Origin: Diadema setosum
Lineage: Eukaryota > Echinodermata > Echinoidea > Diadematoida > Diadematidae
Direction of reading: 5' to 3'
Assembly: GCF_964275005.1 (NCBI RefSeq)
Contig: NC_092688.1
Location: 22,883,903 to 22,947,902 of the forward strand
Length of the DNA stretch: 64,000 nucleotides
The notes under the pieces were generated by a model. That model searched no databases. It was not told the origin of the DNA and saw only the letters and a list, made by a program, of their open reading frames with translations. Each line of letters opens with the position of its first letter. Within the stretch, counting starts at the first letter, position 1. Position numbers and translations under genes: made by a program. This document shows positions 49,601 through 60,313 of this stretch, piece after piece.

Positions 49601-52600
49601 CAAGAAATCAACAGGTATACATTTCTCACGGTCAAAGTAAACTGAACCCCTCGCAAGCTTCTCATTCCTCCATGCAATTTCCTCTTGAACTGACTACCAA
49701 GAGTGCATGGAAAAAGATAGAAAAAAAGAAACAAAATGAGGGCTTTTCTGTGAGGCAGTCACTGCAAAGGATACAGGTAATCATCCTCCACAGAATGACA
49801 TGTAACAAGCACTAACACTTAAAACTGACGACTTACCTGAAGAAGTTGTCTGAAGTGAGGAAAGCCAGATGCATGCCGGTGCTGCTCCCTGGGTACCAAG
49901 CAGCCTTCAGCAAGCTTACAGTGGAGTTGGAGATGAAGAATCTCTCGGCTATTCCTGTGACCCTATTCACATAATAAATACAAATGACCATCATTGTCAC
50001 TGGACCAAAATCGTGAACATGTTGCATTATGTGCCCTCCATATTGAGCATTAAATGAATAATTACAAAGTTCTGTGCTGTCTGACATTCAGGTGTCACAA
50101 TGACACACATTGAATTTAGACTTCCTTCATGTATCATGATAAACCCAATACACCTAGCAACTTCTTGAAGTGTCAGCCTCTACTCACTGAAGGAAGTTAT
50201 TACATTTTTGCACAATTATAGACAGACTGATGTTGTACACTTAAGGAAATCAAAGTGCAGAGTAGGGCATTACCATACACCACATGACACTCATGGCATC
50301 AGCCACAAGCAGTTTGAGGTTATGGCATGAGACTAGAAGTTTGCCATTTATTCTCTCTTTCCTTTTTCTGTCATCATTGCACACATGGAAAGTCTACCTC
50401 TGCAAAAATAGTAACAAATACTGACCTGCAGTTAATCTTGACCTTGCCTCCCTCAAACAGGCCATGTTTGCCGTGCCTCCTGGGCAGCTCCAGGACACTG
50501 GCTCCCCGCTTCCCGGAAAGCAGCACATGCTCACCTGTTGGACTCAGGGCGAGGTGTTCCACTTCAAAAATTGGAGCACTAATGCACAGCAGTTCCTGAT
50601 GGAGAGCATGATATATAATTTGCACAACCAAAGTCTAACTTTATAGGTTCTACATTTACAGTGTATACAGTGTATTAGCAAAGAAACAAAAATAAGACTG
50701 ACAAACAAGTAAGATTTCTTTCAAGAGTCTCATGATGCTCATCTTATTGTTTCCATACAGTGCACTCCGGTTATAACGAACACAGTAATAATGAAATTCT
50801 GGTTTTCAACAAAGTAACAATTTAGGTCGTAACATTATCCACTCTTTTTTTTTTATTATTTGTTCTGTTATAACGAAATTTCAGTGTAATGAAAGAATCT
50901 GCCAGTTCACGCTTGTTGTTGTTGGTGCTTAAAGGCTCGCACACGCTGCATATTTTAATCTTTGTTTTCGGTGAAGTTGTGAGTTGTGTATGTCAATATC
51001 GATAACATTGACATGAAGTCTAATTAATGAAGATTGTCTTTCACGAGTTTGGGGTGACAAAAATGATGTCACGTATCAAAACTCAACGCAATCGACATGT
51101 TCGCTTTGTGTTCGCTTTGTTGTTGTGCACCATCCTGGTAGGGTTGGGTGTCAAACACATTTTTTCTACAGAAACGCGAATAATCTCACAATTTGCCGGA
51201 AATTTTACTCACATGTGGAGAAAATACTACGGATTCACAAGCACGCACTGAAAATGCGATCTGAGGTGGATCTATGTGCTCTATATGCGCGATGCCGGCT
51301 TCGAACGCGTGGTGTGTTATTTTTTTTTGCACTCGGTTGCCCCGAGTGTAACTTCTGTAAGTGTAGACTGTAGGTGTACATACATTGAAACCGACCATCC
51401 CCGTCCTCTAGCTCTAGAATCTATTGACAATACTTATAAAGCACACGTTAGGCTAACCCCGGCGCGGGGCGCTGTAACATACATTCGTAGTAACGTATTG
51501 GGGTCGCTGCTGCGGTTAACGTTAGGCCTAGAATGCTTCTACTTCGGTTTTGCTAAATTTAGGTACCAGTACTTTGTCATTAGAGCGAATAGGCCTGGGT
51601 CTAAATCTACCATACTTGTTTTTGCCTAATTTCACTTGGTAGCGTATGTAGCCCAGTATCAGTGAAGAATCGAACACCAGTTGAGAGTCAGTGATGACTG
51701 ATGTCACCATTTGTTGCGTGTAGTCCCATGTGTACATTTTTGTTCTGTACGCAAAGTGCCATAAATGGAGGGCGGTCGGTTTCAATGCACAGTGTCGATG
51801 TGTTGGACACCTACTACTACAGTGTAGGGTAACATCCCCAGTATTCGGTCACTTCAGCTTTTTTGCAATATTTTCAAACTAAAATAATACACACATACAT
51901 CATATCTACAGCAATGTATGTGAAATATATCAAATTTCTTTAATCTCAACTTTCATTTTTTTGTTAAATATCTCACAGAATTGCACAAAATCCCGAAATA
52001 TTTCACCTTGAAAATTCCCCAGTATATGGTCACCGGCACCAGTATTCGGTCACGCGATGTGCGCGTTCAAAGTCAATGCGTGTTCAACGCAGCTGAAAAA
52101 TGCGCGCGCACGCTACCTTGTTGGCGCAAAATTGCATCGGGGACGTTGCGGCGACCGTTGGTGACCGAATACTGGGGCCTCGGCACTTGCATTCAACCCT
52201 TGTACATTGGGACACTGTATCAGCACATACGGAAATTTTGCTTTTCTTTTGCGTTTTTGAGGATACCATTACACTCCAAGCTTGCGATAAGCGAAAAATC
52301 CCGCGAGAGAACAGCGTATTTCTCGATTTTTAGCGCTTTTTCGGCGACCCATACTCTTAAAACTGGGCCTTATCGGCGCGCGCTTTTGGAAAGTAGAGCC
52401 GATTCTGCACTTTTGACGGTAAAATTTGGGGGATTTTGGATGGATTTTTGGAGGGGGCTAAGGGAGTTTCCTGTTGTTTATGAGTGTGCAAGTACGTGAA
52501 TTAATGTGATTTGCGTGTGTTGTGACAGTTTAACTTACTGGCTGGTGACTAGTGATAAGTGACCGAATACCGGGGGCTGACCGAATACTGGTGCCCTTAC

Positions 52601-52998
52601 CCTATAGAACCATACAGCCCTGTCGCGTTTTTACAGCGACTGGGCTGTGTGTGTTGTAGCTAATAAACTTACAAGTCACGTCACATACACAACACACACA
52701 GCAAGTCACAAAACATACAAACGTCGATTTCAACGGTTGGGACTAGTTTCATTACCTGTAACGTGTTCAACGTTTGGTCGTTCACAAGAATATCACGAAG
52801 ACTCGCTGTCAATAGGCTTGCGTTGTCTTTATCCCACACGAAAATCTGTCCTTCGTGCACGAACATGAGACCCTCTGGCTGCACTTTCGGATCATCCTGA
52901 ATGCATGACTTCTGTTGTCTCAACTTCTGAAAAATTGCGTGAGAATTCAAATCGTAGCGCCACTCGTCAATGTCGCTTGTATCGCTGAACTCCGCCAT
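34632..52998 (-). CDS. NUP88: Nuclear pore complex protein Nup88, 15 exons
   Basis: Nup88 binds Nup214 and Nup62 on the cytoplasmic face of the nuclear pore and takes part in export (established for the family). Exons in gene order: 52998-52756, 50595-50426, 49962-49837, 49074-48802, 48385-48199, 47679-47520, 45908-45810, 45438-45345, 44440-44336, 39490-39341, 38849-38727, 36857-36711, 36071-35945, 35458-35343, 34695-34632. All have GT/AG sites and consistent phases, giving 727 aa (human 741). Residues 1-485 or so match the beta-propeller part, with conserved AWYP, LTSDN, AFDFGP and HPPAEDNYG. Exons 11-15 are charged, Leu/Glu/Lys-rich coiled coil with [11 protein letters not shown] and [10 protein letters not shown]. 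The exon 5 donor (GCA then GTGTGT) is the least certain. The frame is open upstream to an ATG at 53136, but MAEF at 52998 fits the family better. The 4.8-kb intron 9 (39491-44335) holds no recognised gene. Confidence 0.92.
36433..36660. repeat. (ATC)n / (CATCAT)n microsatellite in Nup88 intron 12
   Basis: Long run of CAT and CAC triplets, with no third-position pattern typical of coding. It produces artefactual poly-Ser and poly-Met open frames on opposite strands. Confidence 0.9.
38401..38588. mobile_element. Small pogo-like MITE in Nup88 intron 11
   Basis: Left end TACAGTCAACCTTGCTTAAG and right end CTTAGGCAAGGTTGACTTTA plus CAACTGTA form an imperfect inverted repeat around about 150 bp of noncoding DNA. 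Confidence 0.6.
38607..38702. repeat. (AATG)n microsatellite close to Nup88 exon 11
   Basis: About 24 near-perfect tandem AATG units ending about 25 bp from the exon 11 donor at 38727. Confidence 0.95.
38864..38890 (-). repeat. Poly(C) run just upstream of Nup88 exon 11
   Basis: On the gene's strand, a nearly pure run of about 27 C bases is followed by CTCCTCCCTCTCCCAG and then exon 11 (38849). It sits where the polypyrimidine tract should be. The plus strand is the matching G run. Confidence 0.85.
46160..47400. mobile_element. Foldback-family fragment split by a pogo-like element (Nup88 intron 6)
   Basis: 46160-46353 and 47299-47400 both match consecutive parts of the foldback at 53288-54250 (shared blocks ACATGCAAGTTATG, TATCCAAGTAA and AAGTGATGTT). 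The break between the two parts is exactly the element 46354-47298 with its TA duplication. Confidence 0.65.
46354..47298. mobile_element. pogo-like DNA transposon, CAGTTAAACTCG ends
   Basis: Ends CAGTTAAACTCGCATAAG and CTTAGGCGAGTTTAACTG, flanked by TA (46352-46353, 47299-47300). Further inverted blocks around TCGACTTA and ATTCGACTT extend inward. No transposase frame. Confidence 0.8.
48596..48722. mobile_element. Relic of the TACTGTAAAA MITE family (Nup88 intron 4)
   Basis: Similar to the right part of 22876-23087 (blocks GTTCTTGTCTA, CAATTC, ATGAAAATTTCATGCC) and ends in TTACAGTA. The left end is gone or too diverged to see. Confidence 0.5.
50758..51818. mobile_element. Diverged pogo-like element in Nup88 intron 1
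   Basis: Begins CAGTGCACTCCGGTTATAAC after TA. Its interior (51130-51440 and 51640-51800) matches parts of 16595-17919 in inverted orientation, including the block GAAGAATCGAACACC. The right end is not clear: the next element (51823-52606) begins there, so it may be truncated or interrupted. Confidence 0.55.
51823..52606. mobile_element. Inverted-repeat element with CCAGTATTCGGTCA ends (Nup88 intron 1)
   Basis: Left end TGTAGGGTAACATCCCCAGT and right end ACTGGTGCCCTTACCCTATA are imperfect inverted repeats that both carry CAGTATTCGGTCA. The same motif recurs inside (near 52042 and 52158) in both directions. An open stretch of 172 codons at 51981-52499 has no recognised domain. Confidence 0.6.
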
Positions 52999-53287
52999 TT
53001 TCACGTGAGTTTCCCCCGGCCAGTCAGTCGGATCGCGATCGGAGTGGAGTACGAGTTCACGTCTCGTGATAGAAAACGTGTGGCAAGCACTTTGTCGACT
53101 CGCATTGTGGTCGCGTCGCATTGCTGCACATTCCAATGAAACAGCTCAGCTGCTCGCGCGAACCCCCCCCCCCCCCCCCCCAATCTCAGAAATAAAAGAC
53201 CAATTATTTTTTGAAACATTAGGGCCTACTGATGCAAATAAGATGTGAGACTAGAAGTTATGCAAGTTATAAGAAAGAAAAAAAAAA
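52999..53287 (-). promoter_or_regulatory. Presumed Nup88 promoter and 5' UTR
   Basis: GC-richer stretch directly upstream of the Nup88 start, with CGATCGCGATCGG-like and CACGTG motifs (CACGTG near 53001) and a poly(C) run at 53163-53181. No TATA box. It is bounded upstream by the foldback element at 53288. The promoter role is inferred from position only. Confidence 0.4.
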
Positions 53288-54250
53288 GGTTTCATGACAT
53301 ACAAATGCATATGATTTGTGTTGATATATGATATCACTTTTGCGGTGAAATGAATATCTAACTGGTTAGAAACATTTCATATTTTTTTTAACAATTTTTC
53401 TTTCACTTTTCTTCAGATTACTTGGATACGCAAAAAAAAAAAAAAAAAAAAGTTCCAAACCAGGATTCTAGTTGTGACCTCATCTGTCAATCATTGCTAA
53501 AGTACTGATATGTTTAACAAAAGATATTGGGATGCACCTTCTCCTCGACTCAGCATAACTTGCATGTTTCTGTGATATTAATGTGACTAACAAAAGACAT
53601 GGCGAGGAAACATGCAAGTTATGCTCAGTCTCAGGTTTTTTTCTTTTTTTTTTTGGTTGTGATATCCAAGTAACCTGAAGAAAAGTAGAAGAAAAATTAT
53701 TTAGAAATATATGGATTGTTTCTAGATATTCGTTTCACTGCAAAAGTGATGTTCAGGGTATCATGAATCAACACAAATCAACATGCCTTCGTATGTCATA
53801 AAACCTTCAAACGGCATTGAGAATGATTTATTTACTGCAATGAGTATCACTGACAGCCTATTTGCAAATATAAAGATATTGGGATGCACCTTCTCCTCGA
53901 CTCAGCATAACTTGCATGTTTCTGTGATGTTAATGTGACTAACAAAAGACATGAATGGCGAGGAAACATGCAAGTTATGCTCAGTCTTGGGGAGGGTGCA
54001 TTCCAATGTCTTTTGTTAATCATATTAGTAACTCTAGCAATGATTGATACATGAGGTCACAACCAGAATCATGATTTGGAAGGGTTTTTTTTTTTTTTGT
54101 GGTTGTGATATCCAAGTAACCTGAAGAAAAGTAGAAGAAAAATTATTTAGAAATATATGGATTGTTTCTAGATATTCGTTTCACTGCAAAAGTGATGTTC
54201 AGGGTATCATGAATCAACACAAATCAACATGCCTTCGTATGTCATAAACC
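53288..54250. mobile_element. Foldback element with one arm duplicated, upstream of Nup88
   Basis: The left arm (53288 to about 53555) is mirrored by the right arm (about 53600-53814). A further copy of the inner and right part follows at about 53869-54250. CAGCATAACTTGCATGTTTC and its reverse complement occur in both. No coding frame. Confidence 0.7.
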
Positions 54251-54299
54251 TTCAAACGGCATTGAGAATGGTTTATTCACTGCAATGAGTATCACTGAC

Positions 54300-54445
54300 A
54301 GATTTGCAAATATATTAGGTTTTAAAGTCAGTGAAAATAAAACAGAAGTTAAATGGATAGGGAAATGTATGAAAAGAGAATACAAACTGCTGCCTGAAAA
54401 AAAAAAAGAATCTTCAATGGGTTTTCAAAGGAGGTTTTAAATATT
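54300..54445 (+). pseudogene. LINE relic, piece 1: reverse transcriptase fragment
   Basis: The plus-strand frame reads FANILGFKVSENKTEVKWIG, which resembles the non-LTR RT region after the catalytic YADD box (the KVN..KTE..WIG motif of L1-type elements; family knowledge). It ends in a (TA)n tract that holds the LTR element. Pieces 2 and 3 lie at 60985-61296 and 63566-63990, in the same orientation. Confidence 0.6.
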
Positions 54446-54476
<31 letters not shown>

Positions 54477-54480
<4 letters not shown>

Positions 54481-55102
54481 ACCGACGGGACAAATAGGCG
54501 TCCACTCGGTATTTAAGTAAACACAAAAGAAATATCAATATCAAAGTGGGAGAGCAATTTTCTAAATCTGTTGTTCAAATAAGAAGACTGGGGGAGAAAG
54601 AACGACGCATTATTAGCAATTCTTTTAAATTGAATAGTAAATTTATTTATTCATTTATTTTTTAGATCTGAATAACAATTACAAAACAATATATTTTGGA
54701 TTACAAGAATACAAAGAATGAAATTAAAATGTAAACCTAAAACAACGCAACACTGTGTTCAAGGTAGAGAACTAAACCACTCTGATCTCCATCGTGATCC
54801 AGGCTGTGCACATCAAAACAGGAGACAGACAACAAAGTCCTGACAAACTCCGTGATGGAGAGAGTATGCCTCAGCCACCGATATTAACTGGTGTTAAATG
54901 TGGAGTAATTATCCACAAAATAAGCGAGAGTGCGGGGGGTGTCCGGTAACGTTGGACTCGGATCAGCTCAGTGGATGAAAGCGTTCTTTTGTTATGATTT
55001 CTTCTATGACAACAAACAATTGCGCATGCGCATTAACAACAATACACAGAAATAAGCAGTAGTAAAGGGGGCATACGTGTTGAAATATTCTGTATCATAA
55101 CA
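54477..55102 (-). repeat. 3' LTR of the minus-strand Gypsy element
   Basis: 626 bp, TGTCACCGACGGG to TCATAACA on the plus strand, matching 60314-60939. It contains a perfect palindrome TTGCGCATGCGCA. Confidence 0.93.
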
Positions 55103-55205
55103 CTCACCCGCGCTTTAAAATTATTGTTGTCCTCAACAATAAGTGAAATCAATAGACCAATATGAATTAGATGAACAAAGTTATTACATTAAAGTGACAA
55201 ACATA

Positions 55206-58200
55206 CTAGCCTGCATTAGACACTGAGGTGGAGTGCTCGCTTCCATAGCGTTGTGGTTTCCTCCTCGTTCTTGTTGAGCCTCGACATTTTTCTAGAGTCT
55301 GCGCCGCTTCCTCGACCACAAGTTCCTCTTCCTCGTCATCACTTGAGAACGTGCAGGCAGTAAGTAGATTTCGATGGACCGTTTTGCAATTGCCTTCGTC
55401 GTTACGTATGACATAAACATCCTGTTGTGGCATTCTACTTTCTACAGTCCATGGAGTTGCCAGCCACCTGTCTGCGAGTTTCTGCCTTCCAATAATGGCT
55501 TTATTGGCTAATAAAACTCTGTCGCCTTTGCAAAACGGTGCTTCTCTCGCTGCAGTGTCGTAGATCCCTTTCATTTTCTTGCGGGCAGTGTCCGCTTGTT
55601 TCTCGGCAGTGCGATAAGCTTCCCGTAGCGTGTTGTGTAGATCGTCAACATAGGCTGATACTTCCTGGGGCTCGTCTTCATCAACATCGTCGTTTCCAGC
55701 CATGAGATCGAGAGGAATGCGAGGCTCACGCCCAAACATCAGGAAGAATGGCGAGTAACCGGTACATGAATGCCTTGTGGAATTGTAGGCATGTGTCATT
55801 GACTCCACATATTCTTTCCAGTTAGGCTTCTGTAAAGGTTCTAGTGTTCCAAGCATGTTTAGGAGAGTTCCGTTGAACCTCTCAGTCATTCCATTCCCCT
55901 GGGGATGATATGGAGTGGTTCTGCTCTTCTCCATGCCAAGGACTTCGCAAAGTTCCTTAATTACAGCTGCCTCGAAACACCTGCCCTGGTCGCTGTGAAT
56001 GCGTTCTGGTATGCCATAATGTACAATGTATCTACTCCAAAGTGTCCTTGCAACAGTTGATGCCGTCTGATCCCTGGTGGGGAAGGCTTGTGCGTATCGG
56101 GTGAAGTGATCAGTTATTACCAAGATGTTTTCTAGTCCACCTCTTGACGACTCCACGCTTAGGAAATCAAGGCAAACCAGTTCAAGTGGTCTTGTACTCT
56201 TGATCGGCATCAGTGGGGCTCTCGATTTGCATTCCTTAGTCTTCCTGACAGTGCATCGTCGACATCGTGAGATATATTGTTGGACAACAGATTTCATACC
56301 TGGATAGAAGAATCTGTCTTGCATGAGAGCCAGTGTCCGCTCAACACCAAGGTGGCCCATATCTCGGTGTGCTCTATGCAGTGTCTTCTTCCTCATGCCC
56401 TTGGGCAGAACCAACAGCTTGCGGTCATCCGGCCTGACATACCATAGTACTCCCTCTTCACAAATCTCTAGTCGATTCCAATGCCGAACCAGCATCCTCA
56501 CAGGGACTTTTTCCTCCTTCAGTTCCCGTGATTTGGGTTTGTTGCGCGTCTGAAGCAGCTCAATGACGCGCTGTATAGTCGTATCTTGTCTTTGACATTG
56601 GGCGATTTCACAGAGGGACATGCCTGGAACCACCGTTGAAGCCTCTTCCTCTGCATCACGTACTTCCATGGCATTGACTTGAACAACTTTTACTGGCGAC
56701 GGGTCCTCTTCTGTGCGAGTGGTTCCTGAACAAGAGAGATCCAGCGTCCTTCTAACATCCTCTGACGAGAGTCTTGAAAGACTGTCAGCATTATCATTCG
56801 ACTTTCCTGGTCGGTACTTGATATCGAGGTTACATTGAGCCAGATCATTCACCCAGCGTTGACCGTGCGCATCGAGGTGTGCCTTTCCGAGCACATACGT
56901 TAGAGGATTATTGTCTGTCACTGCAGTCACCTTCCTACCAAGAACGTAGTCTCGAAACTTCACGGTTGCCGCCCAATGTAGCGCTTTGAACTCCAGCTTG
57001 TGTGCTGGATACCTTGCCTCTCCGGGTGATAAGCTTCTGCTGGCGTAAGCAATCACTCGCTCCTTCCCGTCCTGTTCCTGCGCTAAGACTGCTCCTAGAC
57101 CAGATATGGATGCATCAGTCTGTAGAATGAAAGGCAGTTCAAAGTCAGGGTATGCAAGAATGGGAGCCGATATCAATGTCTCCTTCAGACATTGAAACGC
57201 TTCTTGACATTGCGGTGTCCAGACATCTGCTACGGCTGATCGTTTGCCTGGTTTCACCTTGCTTCCAACCAGAGCGAACAATGGATTAGCCTTCTTAGCA
57301 TAATCTCGAATGAAGCGTCTATAGTATCCTGTAAAGCCGAGGAAACTTCTGACTTCCTTCTTCGTCTTGGGAATAGGCCAGTCTTTCACGGCTGCGATCT
57401 TTTCCGGGTCGGTAGCTACGCCTTCCTCTGAAACGACATGCCCGAGGTACTTCACTTCTTTCCTTAGAAAGTGACATTTACTTGGTTTCAGTTTGAGGCC
57501 ATGCTGCCGCAACCGGGTGAAGACGTGCTCCAGTCTTTTCAAATGTTCCTCCAGAGTAGAACTAAAGATGATTACATCATCTAGGTAGATCAATAACTCG
57601 CTGAGATGCATGTCACCGAATACCGTATTCATCAAGCGCTGAAAAGTCGCTGGGGCGTTCATCAGTCCAAAAGGCATTCTTGTGTATTCATACAGTCCCA
57701 TTGGAGTAGTAAAGGCCGTCTTCTGCCGGTCCTTTTGTGCCACTTGGACTTGGAGATATCCTGACATCAGATCAAGGCTTGTGAAGTATTTAGCTTTGTG
57801 CAGCGCATCCAGGGATTCATCAATTCTGGGGAGGGGAAAGGCATCGCGAACTGTACGGGTATTCAACTTCCTGTAATCCACACAGAGGCGAATTCTACCG
57901 TCTTTCTTCCTGACGATAACGATCGGCGATGCAAAGGGACTTTTACTTGGTTTGATGATCCCGGCTGCTTGAAGCTCCTTCAAATGGTCCTTCACTTCAC
58001 TGAAGTCAGATGGGGGAATTCGTCTGTAAGGCATACGAAAGGGGGTCGGGTCAATAAGAGGGATGTCATGGACTATTGTGTCAGTACATCCAAAGTCTTC
58101 CGGGCCCTTGGAAAAGACGTCTTCGTTTCTCTGCAACAGTTCCTCCAGTGCCTTCATTTCGGGAGGCCTCAGCTCACCAGTCGGTAGGTTCAAATCAGGA

Positions 58201-59183
58201 ATCTGTGTCTTGACTTCTTGACTGAAAATATTCACCAATATCTCTTGAGGGGAGGCATAGTCTTCCAACTCAATTTCTTTGCCATCAGCTTCATTTTGGA
58301 TCTCCGGCATTTGAGTTACAATTTCTAACTTCCCAAGTAGTGTATTTCTGTTCAAAGTCATTGTGTTTGCAGACATGTTAGACACTGTTACCGTCACCTT
58401 CTCGTTTTCGACAGGAGAGAATGTAGCATCTACTTTGATAGCGTGCGAATTATAGCCTTCGACCAGAGCCATAAAACTGCGCCCACGTGTGCACTCTGGA
58501 GTACTGGCCCTGATTTCCATGCGCTGTCCTGGATTTATTGTTAGCGGTTTCTTTCCCTCAAACCGTATATCTCCAACGTATCCAGTCTCGTCAGCAAGAT
58601 CAAGGCCATCACAGTTCAATACCTGGAACGCCAAGAAGTAGGGAGTCGACATCTCCTTTACTTTTCCCATGAAGTCCTTTCCGTACATCGTGTGAATTCT
58701 GTCACGGGATGCACGTAGAGCATTGGTGCCTAACAAGCAAGATACTTGTCCATCCTGTCCAATTCCTGGGACTACCAAAGCCGGCACTGATTTCACTTCA
58801 GTCCCGAGCATTTGAACGTCTAATAGGATGATACCGTCATGAGGAATATCTTGACCTCCGGCTCCTTCTATTCTTACAGGACTTAACTGGATTTCTTGCT
58901 TCTGGAGGTGGGGGTTGCTTAAGACAAAGTCTTTTGTGATCGTCGTTACCTGAGAGCCAGTGTCTAAGATAGCCGTACACGGTTGACCACAAATCATCAC
59001 CGTAGTGCTGTTCACTGGTCCTATTAACGATTCACCATGGCCATGCTTCACCTCTCCTCCTTTAGGGCTGCGTTGCTCATATACTCCTACACCCACAGAT
59101 TGCCCTTCATCTGTGGGTCGTCCTAGTTTGACTGCGTATGAAGGGTTGGGCAGGAGCTGGCGATGTGCCCAGGTTGTCTGCAT
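55206..59183 (-). CDS. Pol polyprotein of the minus-strand Gypsy element
   Basis: Open frame of 1325 codons. Domains in order: aspartic protease (DTGS near aa 73), reverse transcriptase (about 400-600, YLDD near 531), RNase H (about 665-790), integrase HHCC zinc region (about 935-980), DDE core (about 1000-1110), and an integrase C-terminal region. This is the usual Ty3/Gypsy order. Its first 61 nt overlap the end of gag in another frame, so Pol is probably made by the ribosomal frameshift the family commonly uses. The frame appears whole. Confidence 0.93.
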   Translation of the reverse strand: MQTTWAHRQLLPNPSYAVKLGRPTDEGQSVGVGVYEQRSPKGGEVKHGHGESLIGPVNSTTVMICGQPCTAILDTGSQVTTITKDFVLSNPHLQKQEIQLSPVRIEGAGGQDIPHDGIILLDVQMLGTEVKSVPALVVPGIGQDGQVSCLLGTNALRASRDRIHTMYGKDFMGKVKEMSTPYFLAFQVLNCDGLDLADETGYVGDIRFEGKKPLTINPGQRMEIRASTPECTRGRSFMALVEGYNSHAIKVDATFSPVENEKVTVTVSNMSANTMTLNRNTLLGKLEIVTQMPEIQNEADGKEIELEDYASPQEILVNIFSQEVKTQIPDLNLPTGELRPPEMKALEELLQRNEDVFSKGPEDFGCTDTIVHDIPLIDPTPFRMPYRRIPPSDFSEVKDHLKELQAAGIIKPSKSPFASPIVIVRKKDGRIRLCVDYRKLNTRTVRDAFPLPRIDESLDALHKAKYFTSLDLMSGYLQVQVAQKDRQKTAFTTPMGLYEYTRMPFGLMNAPATFQRLMNTVFGDMHLSELLIYLDDVIIFSSTLEEHLKRLEHVFTRLRQHGLKLKPSKCHFLRKEVKYLGHVVSEEGVATDPEKIAAVKDWPIPKTKKEVRSFLGFTGYYRRFIRDYAKKANPLFALVGSKVKPGKRSAVADVWTPQCQEAFQCLKETLISAPILAYPDFELPFILQTDASISGLGAVLAQEQDGKERVIAYASRSLSPGEARYPAHKLEFKALHWAATVKFRDYVLGRKVTAVTDNNPLTYVLGKAHLDAHGQRWVNDLAQCNLDIKYRPGKSNDNADSLSRLSSEDVRRTLDLSCSGTTRTEEDPSPVKVVQVNAMEVRDAEEEASTVVPGMSLCEIAQCQRQDTTIQRVIELLQTRNKPKSRELKEEKVPVRMLVRHWNRLEICEEGVLWYVRPDDRKLLVLPKGMRKKTLHRAHRDMGHLGVERTLALMQDRFFYPGMKSVVQQYISRCRRCTVRKTKECKSRAPLMPIKSTRPLELVCLDFLSVESSRGGLENILVITDHFTRYAQAFPTRDQTASTVARTLWSRYIVHYGIPERIHSDQGRCFEAAVIKELCEVLGMEKSRTTPYHPQGNGMTERFNGTLLNMLGTLEPLQKPNWKEYVESMTHAYNSTRHSCTGYSPFFLMFGREPRIPLDLMAGNDDVDEDEPQEVSAYVDDLHNTLREAYRTAEKQADTARKKMKGIYDTAAREAPFCKGDRVLLANKAIIGRQKLADRWLATPWTVESRMPQQDVYVIRNDEGNCKTVHRNLLTACTFSSDDEEEELVVEEAAQTLEKCRGSTRTRRKPQRYGSEHSTSVSNAG

Positions 59184-60166
59184 CGGTAACAGATCAACAG
59201 TTGTCGGCGGGTCCGTCTTTCTCCTTTGTTAACCTGTTCCTTTTCTTGAAGCCGCTGTTCAAGACTCTTGATGTGACGTTGCTGTTCCTCTATCGTTTGA
59301 TGAAACAGGTCCATCTGTCTCTCCTGAGTAACGGCCAGCTCGTTCACCATCTTCACAACTGTATCCAGATCTTGGGTGTTTCCCTCTTTCCCTTCCTTCG
59401 GCCTGGTCTGCTGTCTGTACACTTGGGCTGAGGCAAGTTTCTCTTCCGCACCGATGACCCGTAATTCTTTCCGAAGCTCCCGGAATGACATGTCTCTTGG
59501 CCTCATCGGTGCCAGACGGGCTCTCACCTTCTGATCGCGTAAGCCGTACATGAACTGTGTGGTCAGCATAGCGTCACGGACCGACTCTCCACAGAGGGCT
59601 GCCTGGTCACCACGATCTCGTGCAGCCCTTAGTTTAGCCTCTAAAGCTACTGCGTACTCCGACGGCGTCTCATTGGCTTGTTGCGTGCGTGAGTAGAAGT
59701 TTGCCATGGGTGATGATGTGACATCACTATCCCCATACTCATCGAGCAGTTCTCTGAATGCCCTCTCGGCCGACAGTTCTCCTCCCTGAAGCTCTAGATT
59801 CAGGACCAGGTCACGAGCCCTACCGCCCGTGTGTCTGACGATTTCGTTAAAACTCGCGCGGGGAGAAATGTTTCCTCTAGAATCAAGAAGGTAACGCATG
59901 TCACGCACCCAGTCATCAACACTCATACCCCCTTTACCTGTGAACACATTAACACTTTTCAACTGCTGTGATACAAGGAGCGTCGGGGTAGAGCTGGAAT
60001 AGCGTCCATGATGAACTTCTGGGGCAGGCATCGGGTCGAATCCGGCCAGCTGTAGGGGTGATAGCCTTGCTGTCGTCATGCTGGGTGCACGTTGAGAAAC
60101 GGGGGTGTCACATGGTGATCCATTCGGCGTGATGGGAGACAGATGTGGTGGTCCTGGTGTATCCAT
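59123..60166 (-). CDS. Gag of the minus-strand Gypsy element
   Basis: Open frame of 347 codons. It has a Pro/Ser-rich N-terminus, a capsid-like helical region (about aa 70-230), a coiled-coil rich in Gln, Glu and Lys (about 280-315), and a CCHC zinc knuckle CYRCRQPGHIASSC near the C-terminus. The end overlaps the start of pol. Confidence 0.9.
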   Translation of the reverse strand: MDTPGPPHLSPITPNGSPCDTPVSQRAPSMTTARLSPLQLAGFDPMPAPEVHHGRYSSSTPTLLVSQQLKSVNVFTGKGGMSVDDWVRDMRYLLDSRGNISPRASFNEIVRHTGGRARDLVLNLELQGGELSAERAFRELLDEYGDSDVTSSPMANFYSRTQQANETPSEYAVALEAKLRAARDRGDQAALCGESVRDAMLTTQFMYGLRDQKVRARLAPMRPRDMSFRELRKELRVIGAEEKLASAQVYRQQTRPKEGKEGNTQDLDTVVKMVNELAVTQERQMDLFHQTIEEQQRHIKSLEQRLQEKEQVNKGERRTRRQLLICYRCRQPGHIASSCPTLHTQSN

Positions 60167-60313
60167 CGTGGTCAGGTAGTCGTCGGTCCACAGTCCACAG
60201 TGTTGCGTTGGTTTTGTTTAAATTTCTATGAATTTAGTTATAATATCGCTAAAACACAAATTGCTGTGATCGTTCTTTCATTCAATCTTCCCGGGTTTCG
60301 GCACCAAAAATTA

